From: Channa striata
Lineage: Eukaryota > Chordata > Actinopteri > Anabantiformes > Channidae
DNA: 64,000 bases
NCBI GenBank assembly: GCA_033026295.1
Contig: CM065185.1
Span: 7,936,001 to 8,000,000 of the forward strand
Reading direction: 5' to 3'
Positions 34,101 through 46,433 of this stretch are shown piece after piece. Each line of letters opens with the position of its first letter. Position 1 is the first letter of the stretch. Under the pieces are notes generated by a model. It saw only the letters and a program-made list of their open reading frames with translations. It did not search any database and was not told the origin of the DNA. Position numbers and translations under genes: made by a program.

Positions 34101-37100
34101 CCTTATTTTAGATGTTTAGAAGTATGTTAAACAAATATGGTCTAGAATATAATACAGTTTAAATAACTCTGTTTACTTACTGGAGTACCTGTTCTTTTAT
34201 ACAATACATTTTAGAGCATTAGTGCTTCAACTTGAGTACAGAATTTGAAGTGGTACTTGTACCTGCAGTGAAATACTATTTTAGGCAAGTGCTTATAATT
34301 TTGAGAGCTGAAACCTTGAATCTTACATAATTAACTTAATTTTAGCCATGACAGCAGTGTCATCACTGCACATAGGAGAGGATGAGTCCTAGGAATCTTT
34401 GGATCATCAGGCAAAATACTTTGGTTTATGACAAAGCACTAGAAAAACTTCACATTCCCATCAGCCTCAGCTGCACTGTGTGTTTTTTTTCACTTAGATA
34501 CGTAAAATACACACTTATTAGATAAAACATACATTTGCAGAGTAAAAGTCTATATTTTTCCTTTTTTTCCAACTACCCTTTTGTCGCTGTTTCGAGCATC
34601 AACCCCAAAGCGAGGGCCGTGTCCTGAAAAACACTGTGCTGTATCTTCACGGTTAAGTGACTGGAGCTGTGTTTGTCCCAGTGGACTGACTCATTGTGTC
34701 ATCCAGTCCTTACATAACTATGAGACCTGCAGGATGATAACACGGTTTCTGTCACTCTCCATGTCTCCCACTATGGTCTCCCTTCTCCCTTTCCTTTCTC
34801 ATCGCTCATTTCTCCCCGTCTCTGAGTCACCTTTTCTCTCCTCTGTCTTGCCAGCATTTCTTGCAGCTGGGCTGAGACTGAGCTCATCTGTTTCTATAAT
34901 TTAGTGTGTACTGTTCTCTGGGTGGACATATTGAATGTGTCTGCAGGTCTTTTGCATGGAAGTAGACACATGCTCATGCCTCTGAGTAAAAGGGAATTTT
35001 ATAAATAGGAGGAGGTCATAATAAAAACTTGAGAAAAAGAAAATGAGACCCAAAATAAAAGCAGAAAGACAAGTTCTGTTTTCTTCTATTTTCTATTTAA
35101 AGACAGAGGTCACTTCCTTCCCAAAGGTCAACACACCTCTCACATCTGTGTGTAATGTAGGGCTATTGCACTAAAGCCAGGCGGTGATTAGTTTAGCACA
35201 AACACTGGAAGCAGGGGGAAACCGTTAGCCTCATACCTTGAAAGTTAACAATTTGTACCCAAACTCCAAAAGGATTGGTTTTAGTGGGTAGCTGGATGTG
35301 GTGCCAAGCCAAATTAGTTAGCTTAGCTTATCATGAAGCCTGGATCAACTTTTTATTTTCACAAATTTTCATCAATGTTGTTACGTGTGGTCTATAAGAA
35401 GCAAAATCAGGCCAACTGATTCCCCATTTCAGAGCAGCTTCATATTTAGTGCACAGACAAGAAAGAAAGAAACTTCTCAACATTTTGAATTGTTTCAATC
35501 TTCTTTGACACTTTGAGTTTTTCTTACTTTGTGCGTTGCAGTGTTTGAGTCCTGCAGGGAAGCTTCTCTCAGCTTCTGCTCTTCTGTGAGGATGTCCCTC
35601 AGGTGTTCATTCACCTGCAGAGAGAGGGTCAAAGGTCACATTTCACCCCAGTATTTGGTGGACACAGAGACTGAGAGAGATTTGTGTGGGGGAGAGGAGA
35701 AACCTTAACACCATCACTAAATACTTGGGATAAATATGACTGTAAATGCAGCTGGCTTCTGACTCCAGGACAATGAATACAGAGATACTCTCATTATATT
35801 CATATTTTAAAATATGCTTTTTGAAGATTTTTAAACCGTATATAAATCCGTATAAAAACCGATGCACTGATGATTTGACATGAGCAGGTTGTGCCAGTCA
35901 GTCCCTTAACAAAGAGATAATACTCCATATGGTTTTTCACATGTTTGCAAATGATTTAATATTTCTAAACTTTATTATTAATAAATCCATTGCTATGGAT
36001 CATTTAATTATTTTAACCCAATTAAAATTTGTTTTTTAAGTAACTGTCAAAATTTCTTTAAGGTCAACTAAAGCAACTTGAAAGAATCTGTAAAATAATG
36101 CAATTAAGATGCAATTCAAGAGACTCAGCTTCCCCACCAGTCCTGCTTTCACAGACCAGAGAACTTTACATTTTTAAGTTGAGTCAGTTATCTCTTGGAA
36201 ATCTGATGATTGCATTTGCCTGGTGCCAGTTGTTCATCTAGTTCAACTGCAAACAATAGATTAGCTTTTGAAGCAGCAGTGGAGGAACAGAGCATTGACG
36301 CACTTTATAGCACCTCTCATGTCTTCTATGCGGAGTAAAAACAAAGAACCATGTCAAATAAAAAAAAGTGGTTTTCCTTTGAAAGGAGAAAGCCCAGATT
36401 CTCGTGGTTCAGTGTATACACTCTCGTTTCGGCGTGTCTGCGTGTACCTTGTTGATCCAGGTGGTGATTGCATCCTCTGTGTCATAAGGCAGTTCCTGAA
36501 TGTGTCCATCGCTGCGTGAAGGTTCGGCAGAGGAGTATCTGTTGATGCAGGACATCACTCTTTCCACACTCACCATCTCCACTGTGTACGCCATCATCAG
36601 CGTGTCGATGAGCGCCAGATGGGAACTCTGTACACACAGAGGAGCAGGCAGTTCAAAAACAGATGAGTACCACAGATCTAAACCATCCAAAGCATCTAAC
36701 TGCATCACTTTGTTACTCCCAGAATGAAGGGACACATTCCTGATCATACACTATGTTGTACTCTACTGAATGTATGGAAGCATATGTCTCTTCATGACTG
36801 TGTTTTACTTTTCACTCTGCTCCTGCTTCACACTGACTTCACTTCCCCTGTTGTGTTTGTTAACTTCAGCTGGAGCTCAATAAAGGCACTGTGCAAGTGT
36901 TTGCTATGTAAGCAAAGACTTTACGCGTGCCGAACAAACTTTGTGAAATTTTAGTGTGTAGTATGTAGCCAGGTTATTCTATCTATAGTAATTCTAACAT
37001 TTTAACATTCAAACCTTTTTTCCAGTCCCATGAAGTTCATATTTAGACAGTGGAGGTTTCTAATTGTCGGCTCCCACAAAACCTGACACCACTTTACATT

Positions 37101-40100
37101 GATAAACATCATATTTATGGTGCACAGATTTCCTTCATTTTTCATTTGTCATTCACTTCACTTCTGAGGGGTTTTACCATCATCGCATAAACAAAGATTG
37201 ACATTCTCCTGGCCTTTCTAATCCCATTCCAGGCTGGTCACACCAACAAACCTGCCCTTCCTTTTCCTGTCACACCACAGGTCTATTCAAAACACACACT
37301 GAGTTTATGGGGTTGTGCTTATATCTGCCAAACTCAGTGTCTGTGTCCCTGTCCAAGTGTAACTGAAAAAACACCTAAAGCCAGGAAGGTGCTTCATGCG
37401 TCAGGTGATTAAAAGCAGCAGACACAAACAAGCAGTGAGACCTCAGCCTGTACTGTCAAGCACAGTCCTCTATTCATAACCATTGGGCCTCATGTAACAG
37501 CCAGTGTGACCAAGTGTTTCCCCAAGAAATGAGCAACTGATCCAGTGCTGCAACCCCGAGCTGCACTGGATCTCAGCGTCAGCACCACACACAGTCCTCT
37601 GCCAGTTCAAACAGACAGCGTGTACAGACAAAGTATGACTTAAAAATAGGCCACTCATGGAAACTCAACAAGGATAAAACACGTTTAGATGGAAGTGCTC
37701 GTCCTCATGACCTGAGTGCAGTATGATTTATGATTAATAAGATTTTAATTTTTCAACATTAAGTACCTATAATGAAACAGAATAATGACAAATCTCTTAG
37801 ACTCAAAGATCACCATTGATTCATTTTCCTGTGATCAAATACAGCAAATTAATCAAATCCAAAACAAACACAAAAGTAGAACAATATCTTCATGTAATAT
37901 TGAATCTTACACCTGTGGCTCATTATATGAGTAAACAGAGTGCTTGGGTCATGCTTTCCACGTGACTCTGAACTTTCTATGAGACAGTCTGCAGACAGTG
38001 TTTTGGATTCCTGTATGTTCAGGATATTGCCAGATATTTGACATTACATGCAGTTTCTTCCAGAGGCACGGTAGTCAGTCTGAATGACAGATGGACCAAC
38101 TGACAGACAGGCAGACTGAGGGAGAGAGAGAGAAAGAGAGAGACAGGGAGAGAGAGAGAGGCCAAGCAGCTTAGATTGAAGCCAGAAAACATGATTTTTA
38201 TGAAAACCCACTGAGCTTTTTCTGTGGTTGGTGTTTATTCTGAACTAATTTGCATAAACCTCCTAAATCTTTCATGTACTTAAGAAGTTTGTGGAGGTGT
38301 GTTGCAAGTATGTGTGTGTGTGTTCAGACCTCAGGGCAGAGAAGCCACACAAATTTAAATGACAAATCGCTGTGTTAATTTATTTTTCAATAGGCTTATG
38401 TTGTAAATGAACTTCATTTACAATTAGTGTGGAAAAAACTATTTTAGAAACGCATATCACTGTTTTGTTTTCCTTTGAAGTCATTGAATGTTTGCTGATC
38501 ATTTGACAAAGCTGTGTGATTTGATAAGTACTAAAACTATTAGAGAAGTGTGTATTTTTTATCCTGCTGAAAATGGTAGACTAAAGAAAAGTGTGAAGGT
38601 CTTTCATAATATTAGTGATATATATAATAGTTGTAGTAGTACTGTGTAATGAAAAAACATTTGTGAGTGCCCCAAGTTTTCTCATCTAAAACCCCCAAAT
38701 ATATCTTTAGTAAGACACTTAATAACAGAGCCTGGATGAGTAAAATGCATATATATGTGTACAGAATGCCAGAGAAAGACAGCACATGGAGCCGCTGTTA
38801 ATATACAGTGTCTACAGATTGTTAACATATCCACAGGGGGAAAAAAACTGTTGATAAAATAGTATGGATTTAAAAGCAATGTGCAGTATGTCATCCCTTG
38901 ACTAAGACCTTTGGAGTGTGAGAGTGTGTGCAAAGAAGTAAGCTCATAGTGGCAGATGCCTTATAAGGGAGCAGCAGACACTGGCCATTAAGAGCAGTAA
39001 AGAGCTGTAGTACACTCATGCATACTATCATTGTCCCCTCTCAGTACTGTTGTATAGAACCATGACCGTGTGTATATGTGCCCTTGTTCAAAGACATCTA
39101 TAGAAAAGCACCATACAGCTGAACAAACACATAATCAAAGTAGTGCCTTTCTCTGCAAACATCACAAGTGTGCAGGTACACACTCAGACACGGCCTGCAT
39201 CTAACACAAGAGTTTTTACTGCACAAATCCACCCCCCCCGACCCAAAAATGATTGCCTCTCTTTTTCTGAAACACAGCCATTAAATCCTTCAAACTTGTC
39301 AGTGTTATGTGGCACAAAAGCTTTTAGATGATGGCACACACCCATCTACAGACAAATTTAATTACCGCTCTGTCCCTCTCTCTGCAGCTACTTTCTTGTC
39401 CTAGTCTTTTAACACTTAGGGGTGCAGACCAAAGCGTGTGTGAGACAGACAGAGGTGAAAGGGAAGCAGGAAAGTAAAGCTAGAAAAGGACACACATCTG
39501 GAGGTCTGACATGTGTGTGAGACAGGCGGTAGTAGGAGGTGGGGGGGCGACTCATTTGCGCACCAGACGTGCTTTGACTCACTTTGAGTGAGACCCCACC
39601 CTCCACAGTGCTGCAGTAGTGCACATCACGTCTTCCTCCTTCCTTCCCTCCCTCCTCTCCTTCAGCTTCTCTGCTTTTCATGCGCTCTGCTCCTTTCCTC
39701 CCTTTTCTGCTCCTCTCCCCTTGTTCCATATGGCCATATTTACAGTGTGTCTTTTAAACTCATTCGCTGGCACACACACGTCTTCCCACCCACTGTAACA
39801 GCAGAACATACGCTTTCTTTCTCTTTCCTCCATGTCTTTCCTTCCCATCTTTCCGTCAGCTATTCTTTATCCCGTTTCCATTTCTAGACTCCCATATTCA
39901 CCCTTTTGTCTCTTGCCTTCCACTACTCCTACTGGATCAAAGCCAAATAGCCCCCCCAATTCTCTATACCCGCCCTCTGACAGTGAGCCACACTCCCCCT
40001 CCTCCTCCTTCTCACTGACATGGGTTACTATTCAGTTGCACAGTATTTGGAAAACCATGAGGTAATCATTTTCTATGCAGTTTCACCATAACCTAAGATG

Positions 40101-43036
40101 AAAAGCCTCGACTTTAGCGTGACTGAAATTATCTTGCTGAGTCCACAAAACACACACACACAGGCCTCCTACTTTACAGAACTAATGTAATGAATCCAGA
40201 GAGGCACAGATTCACAAACATGATGGAAAGATTGTCTGTGTGTTACACAAATGAAGGTCAATGTGTTAGAGTGTTGATGGTCTGCAGGCTCCATTTGTCT
40301 ACTTAACACTGCCACTAAATCACCTTGGTTCTGTATACACACATGCACATTCACTTACTACACATGCACTTTTACAAGGACTTGGGATCATTACACTAAA
40401 TGTCCACCCATCACTCTCACCTTCTTGACATCCTCAATCAGTCAGTGATGTAGTGAACACAATCAACTGTAAATATAAAAATGTCCTTGACCAGTGACTT
40501 TGAATTATCCTCAGAAACAGTTTAAAGAGAGAGCAAAAGCAGAATGCAAGTAAAACACAGCTACAACTTGAGAGAAGATGTGTGGGCACTGCTGAGCTTG
40601 ACGGAATATGCTTAAGCCTCAATTAAATATTCAGGATAGAGCAATGTCCCGGTCTCATTTAATCCACCACGATAAGAAGTTTAGATTATGAGAAAGGCCA
40701 ATGGAGAGGGAGACAAAGAAATAGTTGGAAAAGGGATGGAGACGGAGACTTAATGAAAGAAACATTAAGATAGATGGAGCGACAGGGAGAGCATGAGAAG
40801 GAGGGAGGAGGGGTGAAAGGAAGGGTGCACTGCAATGCAGACACCTTTTGGCGTCAGCAAAAGTGCCCGCTCTCCAGCCATGCGTGTGCTTAGCAGTGAG
40901 GCTGCCACAGACTCATCCCGGTTCCATCAATTAAAACACCATCAACGCATATTTCTGGAGCTCTTCTCACATCCACTGAGAGGCGACAGTTATATGCTTC
41001 AGTGCTGGAACAACTAATCACTTAGTCGACAGGAAATTGTCGACAGCTTCTAAAATGTTTAAGCCCCAAATTAGCTTATTTCAGCATTTCGAGGGTGAGG
41101 ATTTGATGTTTGTCTCATTTTTCTATCATTGTAAGCTGAATCTCTCTGGGTTTTGGACTGTTGGTCAAACAAAACAAGTGAACGCATCACTTAAAGCTCA
41201 TGGAACTTATGATTAACATATCTTTACTATGTTCCGACGTCACACAGATGGAGAGCTGGATTAGTAAAGATGAGGACTTAAAGCTAAAGCCTTTTTGTGT
41301 TCTACTCTGTCCAACTCTTGATACAGTAGTGATAACATACAGTTCAGCTGGAATATCTCTTGTGGTGTGAGCTGAGACATGTTTGGCTTGTGCTGTCTAA
41401 CAGACACAGAAACCAAACTGTGAATAATGGGTTGCTATAGGAAACCTGCCATTAGTGGTTGTTTTTTTCTTAACTGGACAAATCTTGGAGGATGATCTGA
41501 CAGTAGGACAAACGAAGCAATACACATGCAGATGCCGACCACAGCACACACCGTCATTTAACACATGCATTCCTCATGTTTAGAAAGCACAGCCCTCAGT
41601 AAAGTATCATTATTCTTTTTGTTTTATTGTCTGGCAATCTGGACAACCTATTTATCAAGAAAACCTGACAAATATCTGCTGGCTCCACTGCTGAGTTTGC
41701 TGTTTTTCTCTGTTTATAGATGCAAACTTTGTTTGTGAATTATTAGTTAGTTAAAAATCAAGCACTCTAGAAAATTATGATGTGCAATGTTTTTCTAATT
41801 TTTACTTATGATTATTCAGATTAACCATCACTTATAGTACTTATTAGTATAACTATGTCCACATGTGACAAATGAACAGATTTGGATCTACATCAAGTCA
41901 CATCACTTCACACATCATATCTCTGATGTTACTACTATATACATGTGCAACAAAATGTGTCAACATAAAGCTATTTGTGGAAATAAAATGGGTTCCCTTA
42001 TGTAAAAACATGAACCAAGCTGAACCGTAAAGGTAAAAGCAACATAAAATTAGGATATCTAAAATTATCACAAAATGAACACAACCATGCACTGTTACTG
42101 GCACTTCCACTCACCATGTGTATGGGTGTGTTAGTCAGGTCTCTCTCTGTGACCAGTCGGTCCTGGTCGGTGACATATAAGCCTTTCTGGGCCAGAGCCT
42201 GGATGACAGCATTGTGTCCAAGTAAAGGTTTGACAGCATCACTGCGGAGGATCAGGCTTCCTGCCCGGCAGTAAAGCTCTGCAGACTGGAGCAGACAGGC
42301 CACCGGTGGCTTCAGGTGCTCCTGGTTGTACTGGTCCCTATAGAAAGGTTCAGCCAGCTCTTCTGGTACTGCATCTGAATCAAAAGGAAGACAAAACATG
42401 GAAGAGAGAAAATGGTTTAGGGCTAACATGCATCTTTTTCATTTAGGGACGTCCTAAACCTGCATCACTGTTAATTTACCCTCAGGAAAAAGGAAAAAGG
42501 CACATTGTTAGTCTTTTTATATTACATTGCCTTTGCATTCTTACTTTGTCCCCTACAAAGAAGCTCAGAGGCTGAAAGCTTGTAGCACACATATAACCAC
42601 TCACAAAGAAAATACATATTTATCAAAAAAAAACCTCTTGAGCATCATCAGTGAGAAGTCAGTTTTTTTTAGTATAAAAAACAAGGTTAGTAGTGAGACA
42701 TTCAGACACACAGAGAGAGTGTTACCATTATAATAATCAGCACATTTATGGCATCCCTATGTTCATTTTACTGATTTACAAAAGTGCATACTGCCACACT
42801 GTGTATATGTGTCACATACGTGTTTTGTTTGTTGAGTATGTGTCTTCTAAACTTGTTACCTCACCCAGTAAAAACAGCTGGACAGAAAACACAGACACAA
42901 ACTTCTAGGACTCACCACATGTGGTGACTCAGAGCTGAAATATACTAGCATTCATGCCAGCGTGTGACACGAATGCTGTACCTATGTGTCTGTTCTTTGT
43001 TTATCACTTTAGTCAGACACAATTCTAGTATAGGAA

Positions 43037-43067
<31 letters not shown>

Positions 43068-46000
43068 ATAACACTGCATGCTCCAGCATGAGTGTGTATT
43101 CCTGGTGTGTGGGGTCATTTCCTCTCTGCCTGCCTGAATCACTCTGAGGGAAACAAAGGACACTAAAGAAATCTTTCCTAAAAGTTATGGATTTTCACTG
43201 CTGTTTAACCTCCTAAACATCAACAGAAGAAAGGTGTTCCAGTAAATTAACTTAATATTTAATGCTCATTATAGAAAAAAAAAACATTAGGCGTGTGATA
43301 AGACCTCAGTTGTTTTTGCAGCCCCCATGTCCCCGCACTGACTGATGAAAGGAGATATTAAAAGCAACAGGCAGATGTTAAACCACTTCATCTAGTTTGT
43401 AACAAGCCAAGTCTAATCACAAGCTTTAAATTGATCCTCTTTATGTCAGAATGTCTATAAACTTGAATAATGGAGCTATAACTAAAGCATTTACCCACTG
43501 AAAGTACAAATGTGAAAATAAAAGTTTATGTCCGTTAAATACAAAGAACGGTTGATTAAAAAACACATGGCCTTTAAAGAGCAAGCGTTCATACTAAAAC
43601 CACCAAAGAGCAGGCTACACAGAGAACACACTCTCCCGTAGTTTATCAAAATCTGCCTCGTCAAGTAAAAACGCTCCTCTCCTTTGTGTCGGCCATCAAA
43701 GAGGAAACAGACAGGAAGTAGCTGCCACAGGAAGTCCAGGCATGGAGAAGACTGCTACCCAGAGACCTCTGGGATCACAGTCCAGCCCACAATAGCACTG
43801 CACTGTTCATCTCTGCTGAGGTGAAGCTCTTTTGATATGACGCTGCCACATTCATTTAAAACACTGATGTGACACTTGTGTTTGTGTCCAACGGTCACTC
43901 TCCTCGTTGCTCCATTTTTTCGTCTCCACCAGCTCACTGCTAAATGCTCTGCTGTGTTCACCAGCAAGTTTCTAACTCACCCTCTCAGTCATATGGTGAT
44001 GCAGCATAGAGTCATTTTTTAAAACTTTTTTTTTTTTTGCTGAGAAGGGCTGCCTGTTCCAGCTGCAAACAATGCTTACACCAGTTAAGAGTGGAGCTAT
44101 TGAAACTAAACAATGAGCAGTCAACTATCCGTACACCATCATCCCACATTAATTTTTTTCAATGCTTATATTTTCCATGCATTTGAAACATACAGCCCAA
44201 AGCCATGAAGGTCACTGAATTGCTGATAGCTTATAAACGCCAGAATTACAGCTCCTTAAAAACAGACTGTGTTTAAATTCAAACCAATAACTACACCATC
44301 TAATGGTAAAACAGGATTTAATCAATGTACTGTAGATGTCAACACTACTGTCTTGGCCTTCCCTGTTTCTAGACAGAAAAAAAAGCAATTTCAACAATCT
44401 ACGGGCATCTACTGAGGGAGCTGAAAGACAACCTGATGACACCGGTTATATCAGTGATGTGATCTGACTGATACTGTCAACAATCATTGTGACGTCTCTC
44501 TAAGACGTGATACATCTTCTTTTTCAACGTCACCACAGTCCACAATTTAAAAGCAAATTGTTTGTTGTACACATAGTTCTGCTTGTCTTTAACCCTCTTT
44601 CCCTTCTCGTCCCACCATAACTCACCACTGTTTCAAAAAGGATTGACTATCTAATGTTTGCTTACTTGCACATTTTAGCACATCCACGTGAATACAGTGT
44701 AAAAATATATCTTCCTAAAGTTTCACTAAAACTTCCAGATGAAAGTTGCTGCATTTGAGCATCATCCGACTGAGAACGCTCATCGCTCATACGTCCAAAC
44801 TAGGCCAAACAAGACTCGGAGGACCAGTTCTGATGGGCCACAGTTCTTGGCAGTGCTGGGAGTTGAAACTGTGTCACCAGAGGGACGGGGAAAAAAAGCA
44901 AGGCGGCAGCAGTATGCTAACAGCCGCAGGTCTTGTAGAATTTAAAACTGGCTCTCTCACATGTTGCAGTACTGTGTCTTGTACTGAACTGTCTCTCCAC
45001 CATTTCCTTCTCTCTGTGAGCGACGAAGGAGTAGTGTGCCGCTCTATTTGGCACACACTGTTGCATCAGGGGGTGTGATTCAAAGGTCTCTCTTTTGATC
45101 CCTCTCTTTCTAGGTTTGTCTGTCGCTGTGGTGGCCGTTCAGAGACTCCAAGTACTATGCAAGGAGAAGCAGCTGTTTAAAGCATTCATTAGGGGCTGGC
45201 GTAAACATCTGGGCTCAGAGCAAGCTGGACTTATTCAGTCTTTATGAGGCCAGGCCGCCCGCCAGAGCTGCATTCAGGCCACATTGAGGATGGGAGACAG
45301 GCCAGAACTAAGATACAGACATACAGTGACTTATAAAAAAATTGTACACACACTCAAATCTGAGTGAAAACATCACAAAACAAGATGACTGTCAGTAAAA
45401 TGAAAACAAATCAGTCAAGACGCCTGTGAGCTACGAAAGCCTTCAGTCATTCATGTGTTTATATACAAGAACGACAAATCAGCAACTATCTTGATAAATG
45501 TGAAAAACTCAAATATTCTGTAGCTTTCAAAGGTGGTTTCCTAAGGTGGCTCTGCTTTTTGACATTTTACGACATAAACTGGGGCTTTACGGAGAGTGAT
45601 GCATGTTTAGCTCGAGTATTTTAGAACAAGAGAGTAAATAAGAGGGCCTAAGTGTCAAACAACTAGGAACAAGTTTGATTTTTTTCAGAAGCCCTCACAC
45701 ACTTTCTTCATCACAGCATTTATTATTTTAAAATTTTTGCAGGTCATCACCTTCAAACCTGCCTTCAAAGTATTGTTCAGTGGTATTTTCTGACATTTCA
45801 ACTAATGAAATACCAGACAAACCAACGTTACCTGCAGTCCTATACTTCAGCCGTTGTTGAGCCACCAAACAGTGAAGGTTGACAGTGATCTGAAGTCAGT
45901 GAGTTACATAATAGGTTTGACCTGACTTCTCCAGAGGAATAATTAGCATCAGACAAGCAACAGGTTAAACCAATAACCCTATGACATGATGTAGTGGATT

Positions 46001-46433
46001 ACACCTCTGATCTTCAGTTAGGAAGCCTACTGGACACTCACTGCAGAAGAAAAAGCTAAAATAAGATTTAGTTAGATAATTTAGACCATTAATATTGTAT
46101 TTGTGTGACAGAATGAGAACAAATATTTTTGTTGATAACATCAAGTTAGAGGCACTTCACTTAGTAGATGAATTGGTTGAGTTGATGACAACCAGTGTGT
46201 GATTACAGGCTGCTGTTTGCAAAATAATCCCCACTTATTAATGTTTTCCACTCATCTAACCCAGATATGAAAACGATCGGGAGGAGCCACCTACCCGAGC
46301 CGAAAGCCTTGGCCACCAGCCACGTCAGGCTACTCGATATCTTGGCCCTGGTAAAGTCATAGTGGTCGAAGCTCTTGATGGCGGGGACGATGAAGGTCCG
46401 TCTCATCCCTCTGTCATCTGCCGCATCTCCCAT
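20371..46433 (-). CDS. camsap2: Calmodulin-regulated spectrin-associated protein 2, 20 constitutive coding exons
   Basis: CAMSAP2 binds and stabilises free microtubule minus ends in non-centrosomal arrays. Exons in transcript order: 46433-46295, 42374-42115, 36627-36448, 35614-35528, 31002-30861, 29659-29520, 28076-27986, 27838-27737, 27286-27217, 27112-26831, 26270-25550, 25430-25284, 25192-24961, 24710-23833, 23110-22974, 22823-22609, 22522-22423, 21085-20970, 20880-20762, 20670-20371. All are GT-AG and sum to 1485 codons, 1496 with the 33-nt exon. The CH domain spans about residues 223-346 (TMSLADSLYNLQLVQDF; LVFMAELFWWFEVVKPSF). Coiled coils follow (MKLEEKRRAIEAQKKK; EKRLRREKEAQERKQQQ). 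A microtubule-binding stretch (LPRLRRF) lies in the 878-nt exon. The CKK domain occupies about 1347-1485 (AHCCLAGKVNEGQ, LILFRDAGCQFRSVYTY, KYNSDRKQFSKIPAKTM). Start MGDAADDRGMRRTFIVPAIK and the CH sequence favour CAMSAP2 over CAMSAP1/3. Which teleost paralogue (2a or 2b) is not decided. Confidence 0.95.
21751..21816 (-). other. camsap2: Candidate 66-nt in-frame cassette exon of camsap2
   Basis: On the minus strand a long pyrimidine tract (ctctcttttatccctctc, then tcttttccc) leads to atctctcag, then a 66-nt stretch without stops, then the donor GGGAAG/gtcagt. Both flanking exons meet in the phase that leaves two bases, and 66 nt keeps that phase. Inclusion would insert 22 residues beginning GSKVAPAHIPFF and ending SSPKERKG, between NN(R) and PDSTEGF, upstream of the CKK domain. 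I recall no counterpart in human CAMSAP2. A second diverged copy lies at 22230-22278. Predicted from sequence only. Confidence 0.5.
22230..22278 (-). repeat. camsap2: Second copy of the cassette exon (49 nt, frame-breaking)
   Basis: About 44 nt match the 21751-21816 exon with six differences, and the likeness runs across the acceptor (catgcagccatcag versus catgcatctctcag). The sequence then diverges and offers its own donor, TGTTAT/gtaagaac. The resulting 49-nt exon would shift the frame and bring a stop in the next exon. It is either a decayed duplicate or a poison exon. Confidence 0.5.
27446..27457 (+). promoter_or_regulatory. Consensus CTCF core site in a camsap2 intron
   Basis: CCACTAGAGGGC matches the CTCF core CCASYAGRKGGC at every position. 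It lies in the intron between the exons at 27838-27737 and 27286-27217. The motif is seen; occupancy is unknown. Confidence 0.35.
28101..28140 (+). repeat. (AC)20 microsatellite, (GU)20 in camsap2 pre-mRNA
   Basis: Twenty perfect AC units. In the transcript they are GU repeats ending about 24 nt upstream of the 3' splice site of the 91-nt CH-domain exon at 28076-27986. Confidence 0.95.
29685..29719 (+). repeat. Interrupted (CA)n microsatellite near a camsap2 acceptor
   Basis: Two CA runs separated by ATACG. In the transcript they are GU repeats starting about 25 nt upstream of the acceptor of the 140-nt CH-domain exon at 29659-29520. Confidence 0.9.
32107..32139 (-). other. camsap2: 33-nt cassette microexon of camsap2
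   Basis: Acceptor ttcaccctcaag, then 33 nt coding STGKWYWRLVP, then donor gtaagt. It lies in the 4.5 kb intron between the exon ending TATHK and the exon starting ARYRRE, and is in phase 0. CAMSAP1 and CAMSAP2 of mammals carry the similar insert SPSKWxWKLVP at this spot, which is alternatively spliced as far as I recall. A UGC-rich stretch (ctgctgttgttgttg) sits upstream of the acceptor. Confidence 0.85.
33066..33096 (+). repeat. (GT)n(GA)n microsatellite
   Basis: About eleven GT units run into a short GA run. It is intronic in camsap2. Confidence 0.9.
33645..33840 (+). repeat. Teleost interspersed repeat copy (GTGGCTCTGTGG type)
   Basis: The run GTGGCTCTGTGGATAGCAAT, followed by blocks like AGACTGAAA, GCAGACATTCCTGG, CTGACTTTTCCTCTAG and TTGTGGTTTAGAGTGAAA, follows in order a dispersed repeat I recognise from many percomorph introns. 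This is a diverged partial copy. I cannot assign its transposon class. Confidence 0.55.
33960..34285 (+). repeat. Teleost interspersed repeat copy (tactccactacatt type)
   Basis: Blocks such as CTCTACTTTGTACTCCACTA and CTTGAGTACAGAATTTGAAG match a widespread teleost repeat marked by tactccactacattt and by runs of acttaagtaaag type. The copy is diverged, and its boundaries are approximate. Confidence 0.5.
35165..35480 (-). repeat. Teleost interspersed repeat copy (gcttagcataaagactggaa type)
   Basis: GTTTAGCACAAACACTGGAA then GCAGGGGGAAACCGTTAGCC is the hallmark of a common percomorph repeat. A further segment, AGCAGCTTCATATTTAGTGC, reads in the opposite orientation to the first, suggesting an inverted or composite copy. 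It lies just upstream of the camsap2 exon at 35614-35528 in + coordinates, inside the intron. Confidence 0.45.
38119..38161 (+). repeat. Imperfect (GA)n purine tract
   Basis: GAGAGA runs interrupted by single bases, all purine apart from one C, in a camsap2 intron. Confidence 0.85.
41005..41240 (+). repeat. Teleost interspersed repeat copy (taatcgattagtcgac type)
   Basis: The order of ACTAATCACTTAGTCGACAG, GTGAGGATTTGATG, GTAAGCTGAAT and GGGTTTTGGACTGTTGGTCA with AACAAAACAAG matches a very common percomorph repeat. The copy is moderately diverged and intronic in camsap2. Confidence 0.65.
42375..46294 (-). other. camsap2: camsap2 intron 1
   Basis: A 3.9 kb first coding intron. It contains a GT microsatellite at 43036-43066 and a stretch at about 45470-45540 that weakly resembles the taatcgattagtcgac repeat family. 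I see no other gene. Confidence 0.6.
43036..43066 (+). repeat. (GT)n microsatellite
   Basis: About fifteen GT units in camsap2 intron 1. Confidence 0.9.

Larger units (their letters stand above)
31003..35527 (-). other. camsap2: camsap2 intron holding the microexon and repeats
   Basis: A 4.5 kb intron containing the 33-nt cassette exon, a GT microsatellite at about 33066-33096 and three interspersed-repeat copies between 33.65 and 35.5 kb, all listed separately. I see no other coding sequence in it. Confidence 0.6.
36628..42114 (-). other. camsap2: camsap2 intron, 5.5 kb
   Basis: Intron between the exons at 42374-42115 and 36627-36448. It contains a GA-rich tract at 38119-38161 and a repeat copy at about 41005-41240. 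No further exon was found. Open frames seen in it do not resemble known proteins. Confidence 0.6.

Noticed and set aside
45320..45540. Possible interspersed repeat near 45.4 kb
   Set aside because: Blocks such as GCAACTATCTTGATAAATG only weakly recall the taatcgattagtcgac family; too diverged to call.
20371..46433. Assignment to CAMSAP1 or CAMSAP3
   Set aside because: CAMSAP1 lies beside GPSM1 in human, which was tempting next to a GPSM gene, but the start FIVPAIK, the CH block LFWWFEVVKPSFVQPRV and the CKK sequence fit CAMSAP2 much better.
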